Shown here piece by piece: positions 1-10,512 of a stretch of DNA of 35,556 bases (position 1 is the stretch's first letter; every line of letters starts with the position of its first letter). The notes below the pieces were generated by a model. It was not told the origin of the DNA and did no database searches. It saw nothing but the letters and a program-made list of their open reading frames with translations. This DNA comes from Conidiobolus incongruus B7586 (taxonomy: Eukaryota > Entomophthoromycota > Entomophthoromycetes > Entomophthorales > Conidiobolaceae), in contig JNEM01012913.1 in NCBI GenBank assembly GCA_000697335.1, positions 1 to 35,556 of the forward strand. The letters are read 5' to 3'. The translations under genes and the position numbers were made by a program.

Positions 1-1261
1 AATCATAAATTATTTAATAAATATAAAATATTATTTTTCATATAAATAAATATATTTAAAAAAAAACTAAAAATTTGATTTATAATAATATATAAAAAAT
101 ATATTTATTTTTTCTATTAAATCAAAGTATTAAATATTAAATTATTATTAATATGATTTTATTAATAATTTTACAAAAAATTTCCAAAAATAAATAATTA
201 ATAATAAATAATTTTTATAATATATTTTATTTTAATATTAAGAAAAAAATGATTAAAATATCAATATTTTCAGAATTATACTCCTAATCTATCTAACCAC
301 CAATTAAGCTAGTTTTTTATTATTAATTTCAGAAATTTCGAGGTTATAAATGTTTTTATTAAAAGATACTATATAATAAAAACAACAAATGATTTAATTA
401 ATTAGAAATCCTTATTATATAAAAAATTTAAATTTAATAAATAAAAAAGCTTTTGTTTTGTTTATAATATATTTTAATTAATATAAATTTAAATTTATAT
501 TTTTATTATTTAAAAATAACTTCAATTGATTCAAATTCTAATATTAATTTTCATTATACCAAAACTTTTGGAATTGTAAATAATGGAAGTTAATAATATC
601 CAAAATTATTATTAAGGCTTATTTTTTTAATTTTTTATTTTTTATAAAGCTTGGAAAAAGAATCTCAAATTCCATAAATTATAGATAGGTTTAATTTAGA
701 TATTAATATATTTAGTAAAATAATATTTAATTAATTTTAAAAGTTATCAACTATTGAATACATAATTTCAATATAATTATATAAAATATATACCAATTTA
801 AATCATAAAAATAATATAATTAACCTAAATTTTAATATTTTAACAACTGTTATAAAAAATATATTAATATACTCTAATTCTCAAATACATGAATTCAATA
901 TTTTTAAAAAAATTCTGAAAACAAGTATTTTAATAAAAATATTGTATTTTTATCAATAGCTAATATATGGAATTAGGAATTTATACAAATATTTCATTTT
1001 AAGAAAATCACATCCAATGCCACAAATATTAAGCAAATTTTGTTTTTATATCACAAAACTTTTAATGGAAAATGTTATTCCCTAATTTATTCTATTATAA
1101 TGCTTCTAGTTTTCGACATGAATTAATATATTGAAAATTGTTAATTTTAGCAAGGTTATATTAAAAATCATTATAAAATCTCAATAATCAATATTAATAT
1201 TAAACTAAAAATTTGTTCAACTAAATTAGAATAGTATCTTATCAAACATTTATTATAAATA
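1..1261. other. AT-rich intergenic DNA
   Basis: No open reading frame, RNA gene or repeat that I can support. The composition is A/T homopolymer-rich throughout. The last part leads into the promoter of the first CsbD-like gene. Confidence 0.6.
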
Positions 1262-1411
1262 TGACATCATATACGAAATCCAATTTTTTTAATCCTCAAA
1301 ACCAGGTTCACAAACATTTAGTCAATTACCAAGTATGAGGTCATAATTCAAAACTTGATGCAAGTATCACACTAATTTGCTTACATGTGGTGTACTAAAA
1401 TTGTATATAAA
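1262..1411 (+). promoter_or_regulatory. Promoter of CsbD-like gene 1: CRE-like sites and TATA box
   Basis: TGACATCA lies at 1262-1269, one base from the palindromic CRE TGACGTCA. A second related word, TGAGGTCA, lies at 1336-1343. A TATA box (TATATAAA) at 1404-1411 is followed by AGGTCC, 58 bp before the ATG at 1469. The same TATATAAAGGTC string occurs upstream of CsbD-like gene 3. The motifs are read directly; binding by an ATF/CREB-type bZIP factor is inferred. Confidence 0.45.
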
Positions 1412-1468
1412 GGTCCAAATTCTTCAATAATAATTTATAACATCTATTAATTGTATTAATCTATAATC

Positions 1469-1765
1469 ATGTCTGAACCAAGTAAAACTAACGCCAACTA
1501 TAACAAAGCTATGGGATCTGTTAAGGAAACCGTAGGTCAAGCTATTGGTAATCACGAAATGCAAGCTAAAGGAAATGTCCAGAACAAGGAAGGACATGCC
1601 GAACAAAAAGCTGCTGAAACCAAGGGATGGGTCGAAGGTGCTTACGACTCTGTAGCTGGTGCTGTCAAGAATACTGTTGGATCACTCACTGGAAACACCT
1701 CTCAGCAAGCTGAGGGCAAGGCCCAGCAATTAAAAGGTGATGCTCAAAAAGCTGCCAATTCTTAA
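1469..1765 (+). CDS. CsbD-like stress protein, paralog 1
   Basis: Small (98 aa), highly hydrophilic, lysine/glutamine/alanine-rich protein of the CsbD-like family, which also covers the fungal mismatch/cruciform-DNA-binding proteins. The sequence shows two related halves. Residues about 15-45 carry a GSVKETVGQAIGN block followed by an AKG..QN.EG block. Residues about 60-92 carry GAVKNTVGSLTGN followed by AEGKAQQLKG, so the fold is an internal duplication. There is no signal peptide, membrane segment or intron. The ATG follows a good TATA box, and all paralogs begin MSEPxK at the same place. It is the first of four tandem copies. CsbD proteins in bacteria and fungi are general stress-induced, but their molecular role is unsettled; a stress role here is inferred from family and promoter. 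Confidence 0.9.
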   Translation: MSEPSKTNANYNKAMGSVKETVGQAIGNHEMQAKGNVQNKEGHAEQKAAETKGWVEGAYDSVAGAVKNTVGSLTGNTSQQAEGKAQQLKGDAQKAANS

Positions 1766-2256
1766 GTTTATGTAATTTTATTCTAGTTAATAAACTCATA
1801 ATATTATTTTAAATATTTTTATTTTTAAATAGTTAATTCTGTTTGATATAAATGAATCAATTTATTAATATCTAAAACAACTAAAATGATGTTGAAATCT
1901 GTAAAGGATATACTAACTACAAACAAAACCACTCTCGAAAATAAAGAATTATCCTATTTTTGAAATTTGATTCAAATAAAATTATAATCATTCTAATTAA
2001 ATAAATTGATACTTTAATCATCTCATCATCATTAGTATTGTTTGATTGTTTTTAATTTTTTTCAATTCATTTAATTTTTATTGTGACTTTTATTTTGATT
2101 TACCAAAATTAGAATATTCCATTTTCCAATAGTACTCATTAATCTAAATTTGTATTAAATTTAATAAAAGATATTACATCATTTTATGTTATTAAATAAC
2201 TTATATTGCATTTTTCCTCCAAATTTATTCGTTTAATACTTCCTATTCACAAGCTG
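1766..2256. other. Intergenic spacer between CsbD-like genes 1 and 2
   Basis: AT-rich spacer with no ORF. It holds the 3' end of gene 1 (AATAAA-like words near 1789) and the distal promoter of gene 2. Confidence 0.5.
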
Positions 2257-2329
2257 TGATGTCATCATCTTTGTAAAATAGTAGGAGCTCTAATTTAGTT
2301 TTACAGGCGGCGATTCATTTAGTATAAAT
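2257..2329 (+). promoter_or_regulatory. Promoter of CsbD-like gene 2: CRE-like site and TATA box
   Basis: TGATGTCA at 2257-2264 is one base from the palindromic CRE and is directly followed by TCATC. A TATA-like TATAAAT lies at 2323-2329, about 70 bp before the ATG at 2397. A GC-rich patch (GGCGGCG) lies between them at about 2307. Confidence 0.4.
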
Positions 2330-2396
2330 TTCTCAAATAACCTTATACTTACCAAAAGCATTTCATTTTAATTTATAAATTCAATTAATCAACAAT

Positions 2397-2693
2397 ATGT
2401 CTGAACCAAGTAAAGTCAACGCAAACTATAACAAAGCTATGGGATCTATTAAAGAAACTGTAGGAAGTGTTATTGGAAACACCAATTTAGAAGCTAGAGG
2501 TCATATTCAAAACAAAGAAGGGCATACCGAGCAAAAGGCTGCTGAAACTAAAGGGCGAGTCGAAGGAGCCGTTGATTCTGTAGCTGGCACTGTCAAGAAC
2601 ACTCTTGGATCTCTTACTGGAAACACCTCCCTGCAAGATGAGGGAAAGGCCCAACAATTGAAAGGTGATGCTCAAAAAGCTACGAACTCTTAA
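2397..2693 (+). CDS. CsbD-like stress protein, paralog 2
   Basis: 98 aa, same length and two-half architecture as paralog 1, starting MSEPSK and ending in the shared QQLKGDAQK block. It differs from its siblings at several otherwise conserved places: Arg replaces Trp in the central KGW/R motif, and SLQDEG replaces SQQAEG in the second half, so it is the most divergent intact copy of the tandem group. Single exon, no targeting signals. It is probably a soluble stress-induced protein like the rest of the family. Confidence 0.88.
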   Translation: MSEPSKVNANYNKAMGSIKETVGSVIGNTNLEARGHIQNKEGHTEQKAAETKGRVEGAVDSVAGTVKNTLGSLTGNTSLQDEGKAQQLKGDAQKATNS

Positions 2694-3713
2694 GTATCTG
2701 AAATTTTCTTCAATATAACAATATTTATAAGAATCAATAAATTTTATTATAATAATTTTATATAACTATAAATCACGATGATAAATATTAAATATAAAGT
2801 TGGTATTATTTGATTAGAATAAAATTTGTGTATTAACTATAAATATAATATTATGTATAATTAGGTTTATGATTTAATTACTCAGAACTCATTTTTAATA
2901 TAATAATTTATAAACAAAAGAATCTTCAAAATATAGTCTGTATTACAATAAGAAAACAAAATATATTATATATTAATCTATTTATACCTATATTAATATA
3001 GAAAGTTTATAAAATTCTTATTATTACCTATTTTCAATTAATTGTTTATTTGAACTGAGTTTAAATTTTTTATTAAATTTTAAAACTACCTTTAATAACA
3101 TTGATATTTTGATATTTTGAAATATTTCACTTATTATTTTACTAATTTATGTTACCTAAAAAAATATTATTAAAATATAATGTTATTAATATTCAATTTT
3201 AATACCACCATTTTTCAAAGTTTGATCTCGAAAATATTCCAACATCGAAAATACAATCATTGGCTAAACAAATTACAAATCTCATAATTCACAAATCTAA
3301 AATGGCATTGAACATTATTAATCAAAAGTCACCACAAAAATTCCCAAAATCTTAGCTGCATGAATCATTTTAATTAATGCAAACTTCTTAATCTCAGAAT
3401 ATTGTTAAATATTCGATTTCGAAAGGTAGGTGAGATCTTAAAATAACTTATTAATTTTAATAGACCTATATTGATTAAAAAAATTATTTTAAGTTTAATT
3501 GAATCTTGGAAATTATTAAATAGATATTAATGCTTTATATTCTTTTGTATATGAGAGTTAACCATGTTTCATTAAATTATCAAATCTTTAATTTAAAAAA
3601 TGTCAAGTTAAACTCTTTTAATACTATTCAAATTCTTTAATATATTCAATAAAAAACTGTAATTAATGTTATGTTTTATAAAATCTATTCGAAATTATCA
3701 ATATTTATATATT
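2694..3713. other. AT-rich spacer between CsbD-like genes 2 and 3
   Basis: About 1 kb without a supportable gene. The stretch at 3210-3440 is somewhat less AT-rich, but its longest ATG-initiated reading frame is only about 17 codons. Confidence 0.5.
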
Positions 3714-3957
3714 TGACGTATAATACAGTTTGAACATTTGAATTTTAGTTCAAAATCATTTCAAAGTATTCGAAATCGAATGAATTACGAAATAATTTCA
3801 TCATTAAATTTGAAGGTCTGCAAGTATTTTGCATTAAGTTGAATCCATGTTCCAAGAAAGACAAAAAGATATGACGACGAATGAGGTCATCAATTATTTC
3901 AATAAATGCAGGGATCTCTAAATTAAGATTACATCTGGTAAATTTTTCGTATATAAA
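3714..3957 (+). promoter_or_regulatory. Promoter of CsbD-like gene 3: CRE-like sites and TATA box
   Basis: Three related half- or full-site words stand upstream of the gene: TGACGTAT at 3714-3721, TGACGACG at 3872-3879 and TGAGGTCA at 3882-3889. The TATA box TATATAAA at 3950-3957 is followed by GGTC, matching the string in front of gene 1. The ATG is at 4043. Confidence 0.45.
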
Positions 3958-4042
3958 GGTCAGGCTCCTGCCCTGTTAACAATATCACAATTCAATTGAA
4001 CATTAATAAGTAAAATAAATCTAATCAATCCAAATTATAAAA

Positions 4043-4339
4043 ATGTCTGAACCTAGCAAAGCCAATGCCAACTACAACCAAGCTATGGGATCTGTCAAGG
4101 AAACTATAGGAAGTGCTATTGGAAATACCAATATGGAAGCTAAAGGAAATGTTCAAAATAAAGAGGGACAAGCCGAACAAAAAGCTGCTGAAACCAAAGG
4201 ATGGGTCGAAGGAGCCGTTGATTCTGTTACCGGAGCTGTTAAGAACACTATTGGATCCCTCACTGGAGACACTTCACAGCAAGCTGAGGGCAAGGCCCAA
4301 CAATTGAAAGGTGATGCTCAAAAAGCTGCCAACTCTTAA
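4043..4339 (+). CDS. CsbD-like stress protein, paralog 3
   Basis: 98 aa, intronless, and very close to paralog 1: same MSEPSK start, KGWVEGA centre and QQLKGDAQKAANS end. The two CsbD-type repeats are intact (GSVKETIGSAIGN and GAVKNTIGSLTGD). Near-identity of coding sequence against unrelated flanks indicates tandem duplication with purifying selection. No signal peptide or membrane segment; probably cytosolic or nuclear. Confidence 0.9.
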   Translation: MSEPSKANANYNQAMGSVKETIGSAIGNTNMEAKGNVQNKEGQAEQKAAETKGWVEGAVDSVTGAVKNTIGSLTGDTSQQAEGKAQQLKGDAQKAANS

Positions 4340-5034
4340 GGTCTTGTAATATTACTACATGAAATAAATCATTACCAATTTTGAATACAAGTTGTTGAAC
4401 AGATATATTGAAAGTTTGTGAGGGGTTCGAGAATTTGGTACAATTTTTTAATATATTTAAATGATTATGATTTAATAATTTAAATATATTATTAAGTTGC
4501 ATGCAATTATCGAATCACCTTGCATCAAACTTTTCAATCAATTAATTATAGACCAAAAAATTTTTAATATGATAATAGTTTTGAAATTTAATGAATATAA
4601 ATCTTAGAATATAAACCAAAATCGATATTTCTATTATCTAAATAATGTTACTTATCTCTCACAACTTAGCATAGTATGAAAAAAAATATACTTACATAAA
4701 AGATAAGATGATTAAAATATATTTTTTCAAAATTATTGAAAATGAATAATATTTACCAATTATCAAAATTCATTATTGAAAATAATATTTTTGTTGATAA
4801 TGATAAATTGTATGCCAATACTTTATGGAATAGGTTCGATTCATCATTGATCAATAGATACAAGTTAAATATTTATCAATCCACTATTTTGTAAACATTA
4901 TTAACTCACGTTTGTTGATGTTAAAATCGAAACCATTCGATAAATTATCTCTATTATCTATCCATCTTTACCATCTATATTTAGTTAGTTTTAATTAATA
5001 TAACTTAGTCATATCTTAACCAATGATTCTAAAA
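4340..5034. other. AT-rich spacer between CsbD-like genes 3 and 4
   Basis: No gene seen. The short frames here are not conserved with any family I recognise. Confidence 0.5.
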
Positions 5035-5129
5035 TGACGTAAGAGTTCAAGCTCCTAAACACTTGTCAATTAGTAGTTGAGATCAATTTACTAAAATACT
5101 TTCAAGGTTAAAGTAAAGAAATGACGTCA
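5035..5129 (+). promoter_or_regulatory. CRE sites upstream of CsbD-like gene 4
   Basis: TGACGTAA lies at 5035-5042 and a perfect palindromic CRE, TGACGTCA, at 5122-5129, 161 bp before the ATG at 5290. This is one of only two perfect copies I find in the window. The regulatory region is kept although the gene carries an in-frame TAG. Confidence 0.5.
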
Positions 5130-5289
5130 ATATTTATCTTTGAAACAATCTTAACCAATTCGATTAATATTCAAAATTGAAGCGAATAATATGAAATTAA
5201 TACAATATAAATTAAATTTTTAAAAATGTGATATGACTTCATCAAAAAAATTATAATCAACAAACAAAAAGTTAAAATAATCATCGAAA

Positions 5290-5589
5290 ATGTCTGCTGA
5301 ACCTAGTAAATTCAACGTCCAAGTCAATCAAACTTTGGGATCTGCCCAAAAATCTTTAGGGGAAGCTATTGGAAATCATGAAATGCAAGCGAAGGGAGAA
5401 GTACGTCACGCTAAAGGCGAAGCTGAGCAGAAGGCCGCCGAAATCAAGGGTTAGATTGACGGCGCAGTCGACTCAGTCACTGGAACTGTCAAGAATGCTT
5501 TTGGTGCTCTCACTGGCGATAATTCTCTCCAGGTTGAAGGTAAAGTTCAACAGCTCAAGGGAGATGCTCAAAAGGCTGCTAACGCTTAA
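5290..5589 (+). pseudogene. CsbD-like paralog 4, single in-frame TAG
   Basis: From ATG 5290 to TAA 5589 the frame is open for 99 sense positions except for one TAG at 5452-5454 (codon 55). At this site the paralogs have Trp or Arg in the motif KG-W/R-V/I-E-G. A TGG to TAG transition explains it. Everything else is family-like, including MSAEPSK at the start, EAIGNHEMQAKGE in half 1, GTVKNAFGALTGD and QQLKGDAQKAANA in half 2. Its codons are as GC-rich as in the live copies, so the lesion looks young. It could be a recent pseudogene, a polymorphic null, an assembly error, or a gene making only the first repeat (54 aa). TAG ends several normal genes here, so codon reassignment is unlikely. Confidence 0.7.
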
Positions 5590-6540
5590 CTCGAATATTC
5601 AGAGAGTTGTATGAATAAATGTAGTAGTATTGATATGTTATAAAGATAAAAGAGGGTAATGTATTTTGAAGTTTAACTTTTCTTTAGATATTGTTAATTA
5701 ATATATTCTATTTAGATGTATGGAAAAGGTAATTCACTCAACAAATTATTTTATTCTTTTACTTTTCATTATACTATCTTCTAATATCAACATGCATCAA
5801 TTTTATATGTCTATTCTTATAAATATCATTAAAATTACTATTACCAATCATAATTGTTAGATATTGTCAATAATAGAAATCAATTCACTACATAAAATAA
5901 CTCGAAAAAGATTAAAAATTTATCAAACATATATACATCAAAATATAATACAATAGCTGATTTAGTTTAATATCAATTTTCAAATATCATATTTTTAATT
6001 CAATTTCTGATTATAATTCAATCAAATATAATTTATGTAATTAATTTTAAATTATATTAATTATTAAAATATTCTATTATTTATTTCTAAAAATATAAAT
6101 TCTTTATTTTATAATTACTTTAAAAAATATCAATAAATTGATTTTAAATAATTTTTATTGATTAATAATTTTAAAATTATTTAAATTAATATGATGAAAA
6201 TAGTCAAATCACCAAATCCGTATTATATGTTTAAATATTAATATAAAAAATTTAATTTAATTTAATATAGTTTATTTTCTATTTTTGAAAATTGAGCATT
6301 GAATAGAATTTTTAATTTTAAATTAAATGATTGAGTGAAATTGATTGAAATTTATGGTTGGATAAATCAAATAATCCCATAATTTCAAAAATATTAATAT
6401 ACACCTTAAATTTTAATTTATTTCACTGATTCAAAATATCAAATCAATATTAAATAAAATGATAAATATTAATAGATCAATACAATAATCAATAAAATAC
6501 TCAGTTTATACACATTACTCAATAAAAAGCCTTCCTTATT
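5590..6540. other. AT-rich intergenic DNA
   Basis: No supportable gene. Very low GC with many A/T runs, ending where GatB-like sequence becomes recognisable. Confidence 0.5.
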
Positions 6541-6548
6541 AGGGTTAC

Positions 6549-8572
6549 GTAGCTGTAATTGGTTTGTAAATTCATGCTCAATTAAATTCGAAATTGAAAT
6601 TATTCTCAATTATATATAAACTAATAATTGAAAATATATAATTTAATATCCATTGCTTAGATGGCAATATCCATACATTACAATCCTAAACCCAATGAAT
6701 ATTGTACACAATTTGATTTGGAATATTCAGGATATTTACCAATAATAATTTTATTAAAATTCCTAAATTTTTTATATCAAATTAAATAAAAAAAAAATTT
6801 TTTTAGACATTAAAGAATGTTGTATAATTCAAGTTATAAAATTAATTAGCAGTTTAAATAGTGAAATTCAAAAAATTTCAAAATTTGACAGGAATCATTA
6901 CTTCTATCCGGATTTGAGTCAGGGTTATCAAATTACTCAGAATTATTGTAATAAACATATTTTTTTGACTTTTATTAATTATTGGATTAATATATGAGGT
7001 TTAGATCCCATAGCGAAGGGAAGATAAGTTAAATTGCTTAGATGGTTTGGATAGGGAAAAAGTTAAAATTAATATTGATCAGATTCAATTGGAACAAGTA
7101 ATTAATCACATATACATAAATTGAACTAATGTTAAATTATGTTTACTTTAGAATACTGACAATTGTAACCACCTGTATTCGAGACAAGAAACTTTAATTA
7201 ACTACAATGGAATGGGATCACCGCTTGTTGAAATTGTCACAATGTCAGGTACCGAGTAATTAGTTGTTTAGTTCAAATTATATTGGTCATTAATGATAGA
7301 TAATTTAGATCTCCTATACAAGTTGGTCAATTCGTAACTAAAATGACAGTACTTTTAAGTTTAAATATTTCTAATGACAATATGAAAGAAGTAAATTACA
7401 TAAAAATCAATATAATTCATTACTAAACAGTAAACAGGGATCTTTAAGATGTGATGTAAACGTTTCAACCCACAAACCTGGAGAACCCTTCGGAAATCGT
7501 GTAGAGTTGAAGAATTTGGTTAGCATTAGAATTTTAACTCAAGCTATTGGTAATCATTAATTAAATCATTAATTTTAGTTGAATTGATCAAATTTATCAG
7601 AATCCGAAATTTTGAGACCAGTCCAATTGAAAAAATAGGGTAAACCCATTAATATGGAGACTAGAGGTTTCAACTCCCAAACTAAAACTACTAGCCTATT
7701 AAGAAGTAAAGATAGTGCTCCGGATCATCATTACTTAGCTGAAGCTGATTTACCGGCCGTAAAGCTGAATTCTGTGAGTTTTATTAATTTATAAGATATA
7801 ATGTTATTAAACTCTTATAATTTATAGAAACAAATCCAAAAAAATCCATTCACAGTTACTCCTTTCACCCGATGACATTAAAATTCGACTAATTAACCAA
7901 TACAAACTAAGTCCTATGGATTGCCATACTCTACACTTAGAAGAAGGTTTACTACATTGGTTTGAAACGCTTATCCAAGAGAAAACCTCTAGAAATGTTG
8001 GCAATATATCCGGATGGTAAATTTTACTAATAACAGTATAAAATGTTTATTTACACATTGTAATAGGCTTGATTCAAAATTAACAGGAACGCTAAATCAA
8101 GGAAATTATCAATTAAAAGAAAATCGAGTTACTTTAAAACAATTTTCGGAACTGATCAATTTAGTTTAGGCTAACATCATTGCAAGTAACCCACCAAAAA
8201 TTTCTTTTGGAGTATAATCACTAATATATATTAATATTTTAGAATTTAAAGCTACATTAGTTTTAATTCAAATTATAAAAACACGATATACAAGGCCAAT
8301 AAAAGGAATTTTAAATTTGAAGGACAGTGAGCTAAGAATCACTCAACCCTTTTTTAATCTGGATCTGAGTCACCTGTTCCAAAAATTGATAGACGAATAC
8401 CCATAACAGATAATTCAACATCATACAATCAAATAATCATGATTAATTTATTATGTTAAGTTAAAACTATTAGAGATAGTAACTTTGGCAAATTGAACTA
8501 GCTGCTGGAATAGCTTATGAAGAGTAATAGGGATCGCAAACTCAATCCCAAAGTTGTTAAAGATAAATTGTT
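6549..8572 (+). pseudogene. Relic of mitochondrial Asp/Glu-tRNA amidotransferase subunit B (GatB/PET112)
   Basis: GatB is the tRNA-binding and kinase subunit of GatCAB, which makes Gln-tRNA(Gln) in mitochondria. Segments match it in order. They are VAVIGL-stop-IHAQLNSK at 6549; PNEYCTQFD..SGYLPI at 6691-6744; [19 protein letters not shown] at 6884-6940; INIDQIQLEQ ending 7097; SPLVEIVTMSG at 7217-7250; [19 protein letters not shown] from 7438; METRGFNSQTK and SKDSAPDHHYLAEADLP up to 7773; a helical-domain stretch to 8016 and then 8067-8210; and a KLNPKVVKDKL tail near 8550. Plausible short introns separate them (for example 7098-7151, 7256-7308, 7391-7437, 8017-8066). Damage includes TAA at 6567, TAG at 7636 and 8167, a probable frameshift near 7585-7620, further stops after 8390, and no clear start. 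The gene is therefore dead. An intact copy elsewhere would be expected unless the pathway was replaced. Confidence 0.75.
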
Positions 8573-8939
8573 TGATTTTATTAATATGAATTAATTATGA
8601 ATAAAAAATTAATTAATTTAATAAAATAAAATGGTATTTTTATAAGAGTTGGTTTATTTTTACAGCTGAATTATGAGTTTAATATGTTGATATAAAATTA
8701 TAAATGAATGTTGGTGAAAAATGAATTGAATATTGTAATATAGATAATTTTAAAATTAATTTTAAGGAATCAATTATAACAATTTTTGAATATACCATAA
8801 TAATATTATTTGTATACCTAACTTCATTGAAATTTCAAGTAAACTAAGGTGACTCAAAATATAGTTTATTATAACATAAAAATTCAATATATATATATAT
8901 ATATACTAAATTCCCAAAAATAAAAAACAGTCTATTATA
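8573..8939. other. AT-rich spacer
   Basis: Nothing recognisable except a short (TA)n run at about 8889-8906, just past the end of the first I78 gene. Confidence 0.5.
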
Positions 8940-9275
8940 CTATTCACAAAATACTTGCTTCACCACATAAAAATCACCACACTTGGCATCTGAATAGACC
9001 ACCTTCAACTTCCCGTGGTCGCGTCGCGTTAACTCATTATGGTTCTCTTTAACGACGCGAGTTCCTTCTGGCAAATGCTCCTGAAACACAAGTCCTTGGG
9101 ATTTTGTCATAAAAGTCTTGTACTTGGGATCGTAAGCTCCATTCAATAGAAAATCATAATCTTTTTCTTGGCAGGGTTTATTCAAATTAGTGTGATGAAT
9201 AGGAGATGGTGTTGAAATTATTATAATATTATTTAATAAAAATATTAAAATTATTTTATTATTAATTGTCAACAT
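8940..9275 (-). CDS. Secreted I78-type serine protease inhibitor-like protein 1
   Basis: 111 aa. Residues 1-22 are a hydrophobic signal peptide (Leu/Ile-rich after MLTINNK). The mature part begins near a Cys (PCQEKDYDFLLN) and ends with a Cys (VVKQVFCE). Between them LPEGTRVVKEN and LTRRD..KLKVVYSD follow the I78 layout: reactive loop, an Arg..L.V strand, then a terminal V.C. The I78 family includes secreted fungal inhibitors of elastase- and chymotrypsin-like serine proteases. An extra Cys in KCGDF sits in the last hairpin, and the terminal Gly after the last Cys is replaced by Glu, so this is a divergent member. Single exon, TAG stop. It shares strand, size class and secretion with the second I78 gene 0.8 kb away. 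The family call is from motif pattern only. Confidence 0.6.
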   Translation of the reverse strand: MLTINNKIILIFLLNNIIIISTPSPIHHTNLNKPCQEKDYDFLLNGAYDPKYKTFMTKSQGLVFQEHLPEGTRVVKENHNELTRRDHGKLKVVYSDAKCGDFYVVKQVFCE

Positions 9276-10056
9276 TTTAATTTTATATTTCTGAAATAAA
9301 AAATTATATTTTTTAACAAATTTTCAATCCTTTTATATATTATTATCAAGTACAAATTATAGTAAGATTTTTGATTTTTACAATGACGTAAATTTTGTAA
9401 TACTGTAATCTAATTAGTAATCAATTTTATTTATTATGAATTTTATATAGTTAAGGTTAATTGATATTAGGATGTTTAATTTAGAAATGTTTTATTACTT
9501 TTTGTTGCAAATTTGTCAGTTAATAAATGGCATAAATTTCTACAAAATTCATAATTTTTTTTAATTCAAATATTTGATAATTTCAGTACATTCTTGTAAG
9601 TATTGATGGATTCATAGTTTTAATATATATTAGTATTATAAATATTCCTAAATATTATGAGGTCATTTTATCAATGTTTAATATTTGAAAATTTAAAAAT
9701 ATTATAATTGACCAATATTTAGAAATTTACTCAAATTTAATCAATTTCATTCATTTTATACAAAACATTATATCATTTATTAAACATTATAATTATTATC
9801 AATGTACATATATATTAAATATCTGGACTACCATCTTATATTAATTTGTTCAGTGTTTATAATAAAAATTTTGAATATTAATTGATGTAATCATTTCAGA
9901 ATAGTGAAATGCATTGACGATTCAGTGCAAATGTATTATTTTTATATAATTATCACAAGTTAATATTAAAATCTAACTAAAAATATAGCAAATATATCTA
10001 GAATATAAAATCATAAAGCACCAATTTAATTTATATTTATATCTAAGTATAATCAT
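9276..10056. other. Intergenic region with a CRE-like word
   Basis: AT-rich and gene-free. TGACGTAA at 9384-9391 lies about 110 bp upstream of the minus-strand I78-like gene. It is the only noncoding TGACGT word I found that is not in front of a CsbD-like gene. Confidence 0.45.
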
Positions 10057-10470
10057 CTAACCGCAGTAAACATCACAAACCACATTATATCTACCTTCCC
10101 TATGATATTTAACATTCAATCTAAACGGATTCAAATCCTTAGTAATGGGCTCATCATCCCTAATTACTCTATAAGGTCTCGGCAGCTCTTCCTCATACAG
10201 GATTACTCTGCGATTCTGGTAGAACAGTTGATCCCTTCTGGAATACTTCTTACCAATGAGGAATTTGTAGCGCTTATCATTACACATCCTACGTGGTTTG
10301 TTGTATCCTTCTCGGTAGCGGTCCCCTCTACTACCACTCAAACTTATGTCAAAATCAGGACTAATGTCCTCATCAAAGTCTTGACCACCAAACTGTCTAC
10401 GCTCAATCGTACTACAGTCAACGATCAGGGACAATGAAGTGATGATTAGTGTAGTAATAGCGAATTTCAT
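10057..10470 (-). CDS. Secreted I78-family serine protease inhibitor-like protein 2
   Basis: I choose the internal ATG at 10470 because it starts a standard signal peptide (MKFAITTLIITSLSLIVDCS). The frame is open for 14 more codons upstream (ATG at 10512), but these would bury the signal. The product is 137 aa. After the signal comes an acidic, Arg/Gly-rich linker (IERRQFGGQDFDED). The C-terminal domain then shows the I78 signature clearly: CNDKRYKFLIGKKYS at its start, PRPYRVIRDDEPITKD in the reactive-loop region, FRLNVKYHREGRY and a terminal VYCG. I78 inhibitors are known to bind subtilisin-, chymotrypsin- or elastase-like enzymes. Its neighbours are a second I78-like gene and, 3.2 kb away, a secreted S1 protease. 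Actual inhibition is inferred. Confidence 0.72.
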   Translation of the reverse strand: MKFAITTLIITSLSLIVDCSTIERRQFGGQDFDEDISPDFDISLSGSRGDRYREGYNKPRRMCNDKRYKFLIGKKYSRRDQLFYQNRRVILYEEELPRPYRVIRDDEPITKDLNPFRLNVKYHREGRYNVVCDVYCG

Positions 10471-10512
10471 ATTTTTAAATCGAACTTTCGCATTTTCTGA
10501 TAATCCTCTCAT

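Noticed and set aside
5452-8169. TAG as a reassigned sense codon, because TAG interrupts both the CsbD-like gene 4 and GatB-like frames
   Set aside because: TAG ends at least five otherwise normal genes exactly where their families end (both I78-like genes, the methyltransferase, the CENP-P-like gene, the RBR ligase). The GatB relic also has TAA stops and a frame change, so decay explains it.
10102-10437. 111-codon plus-strand frame
   Set aside because: It lies antisense to the I78 gene, whose signal peptide and domain signature are clear; the antisense frame has no recognisable features.
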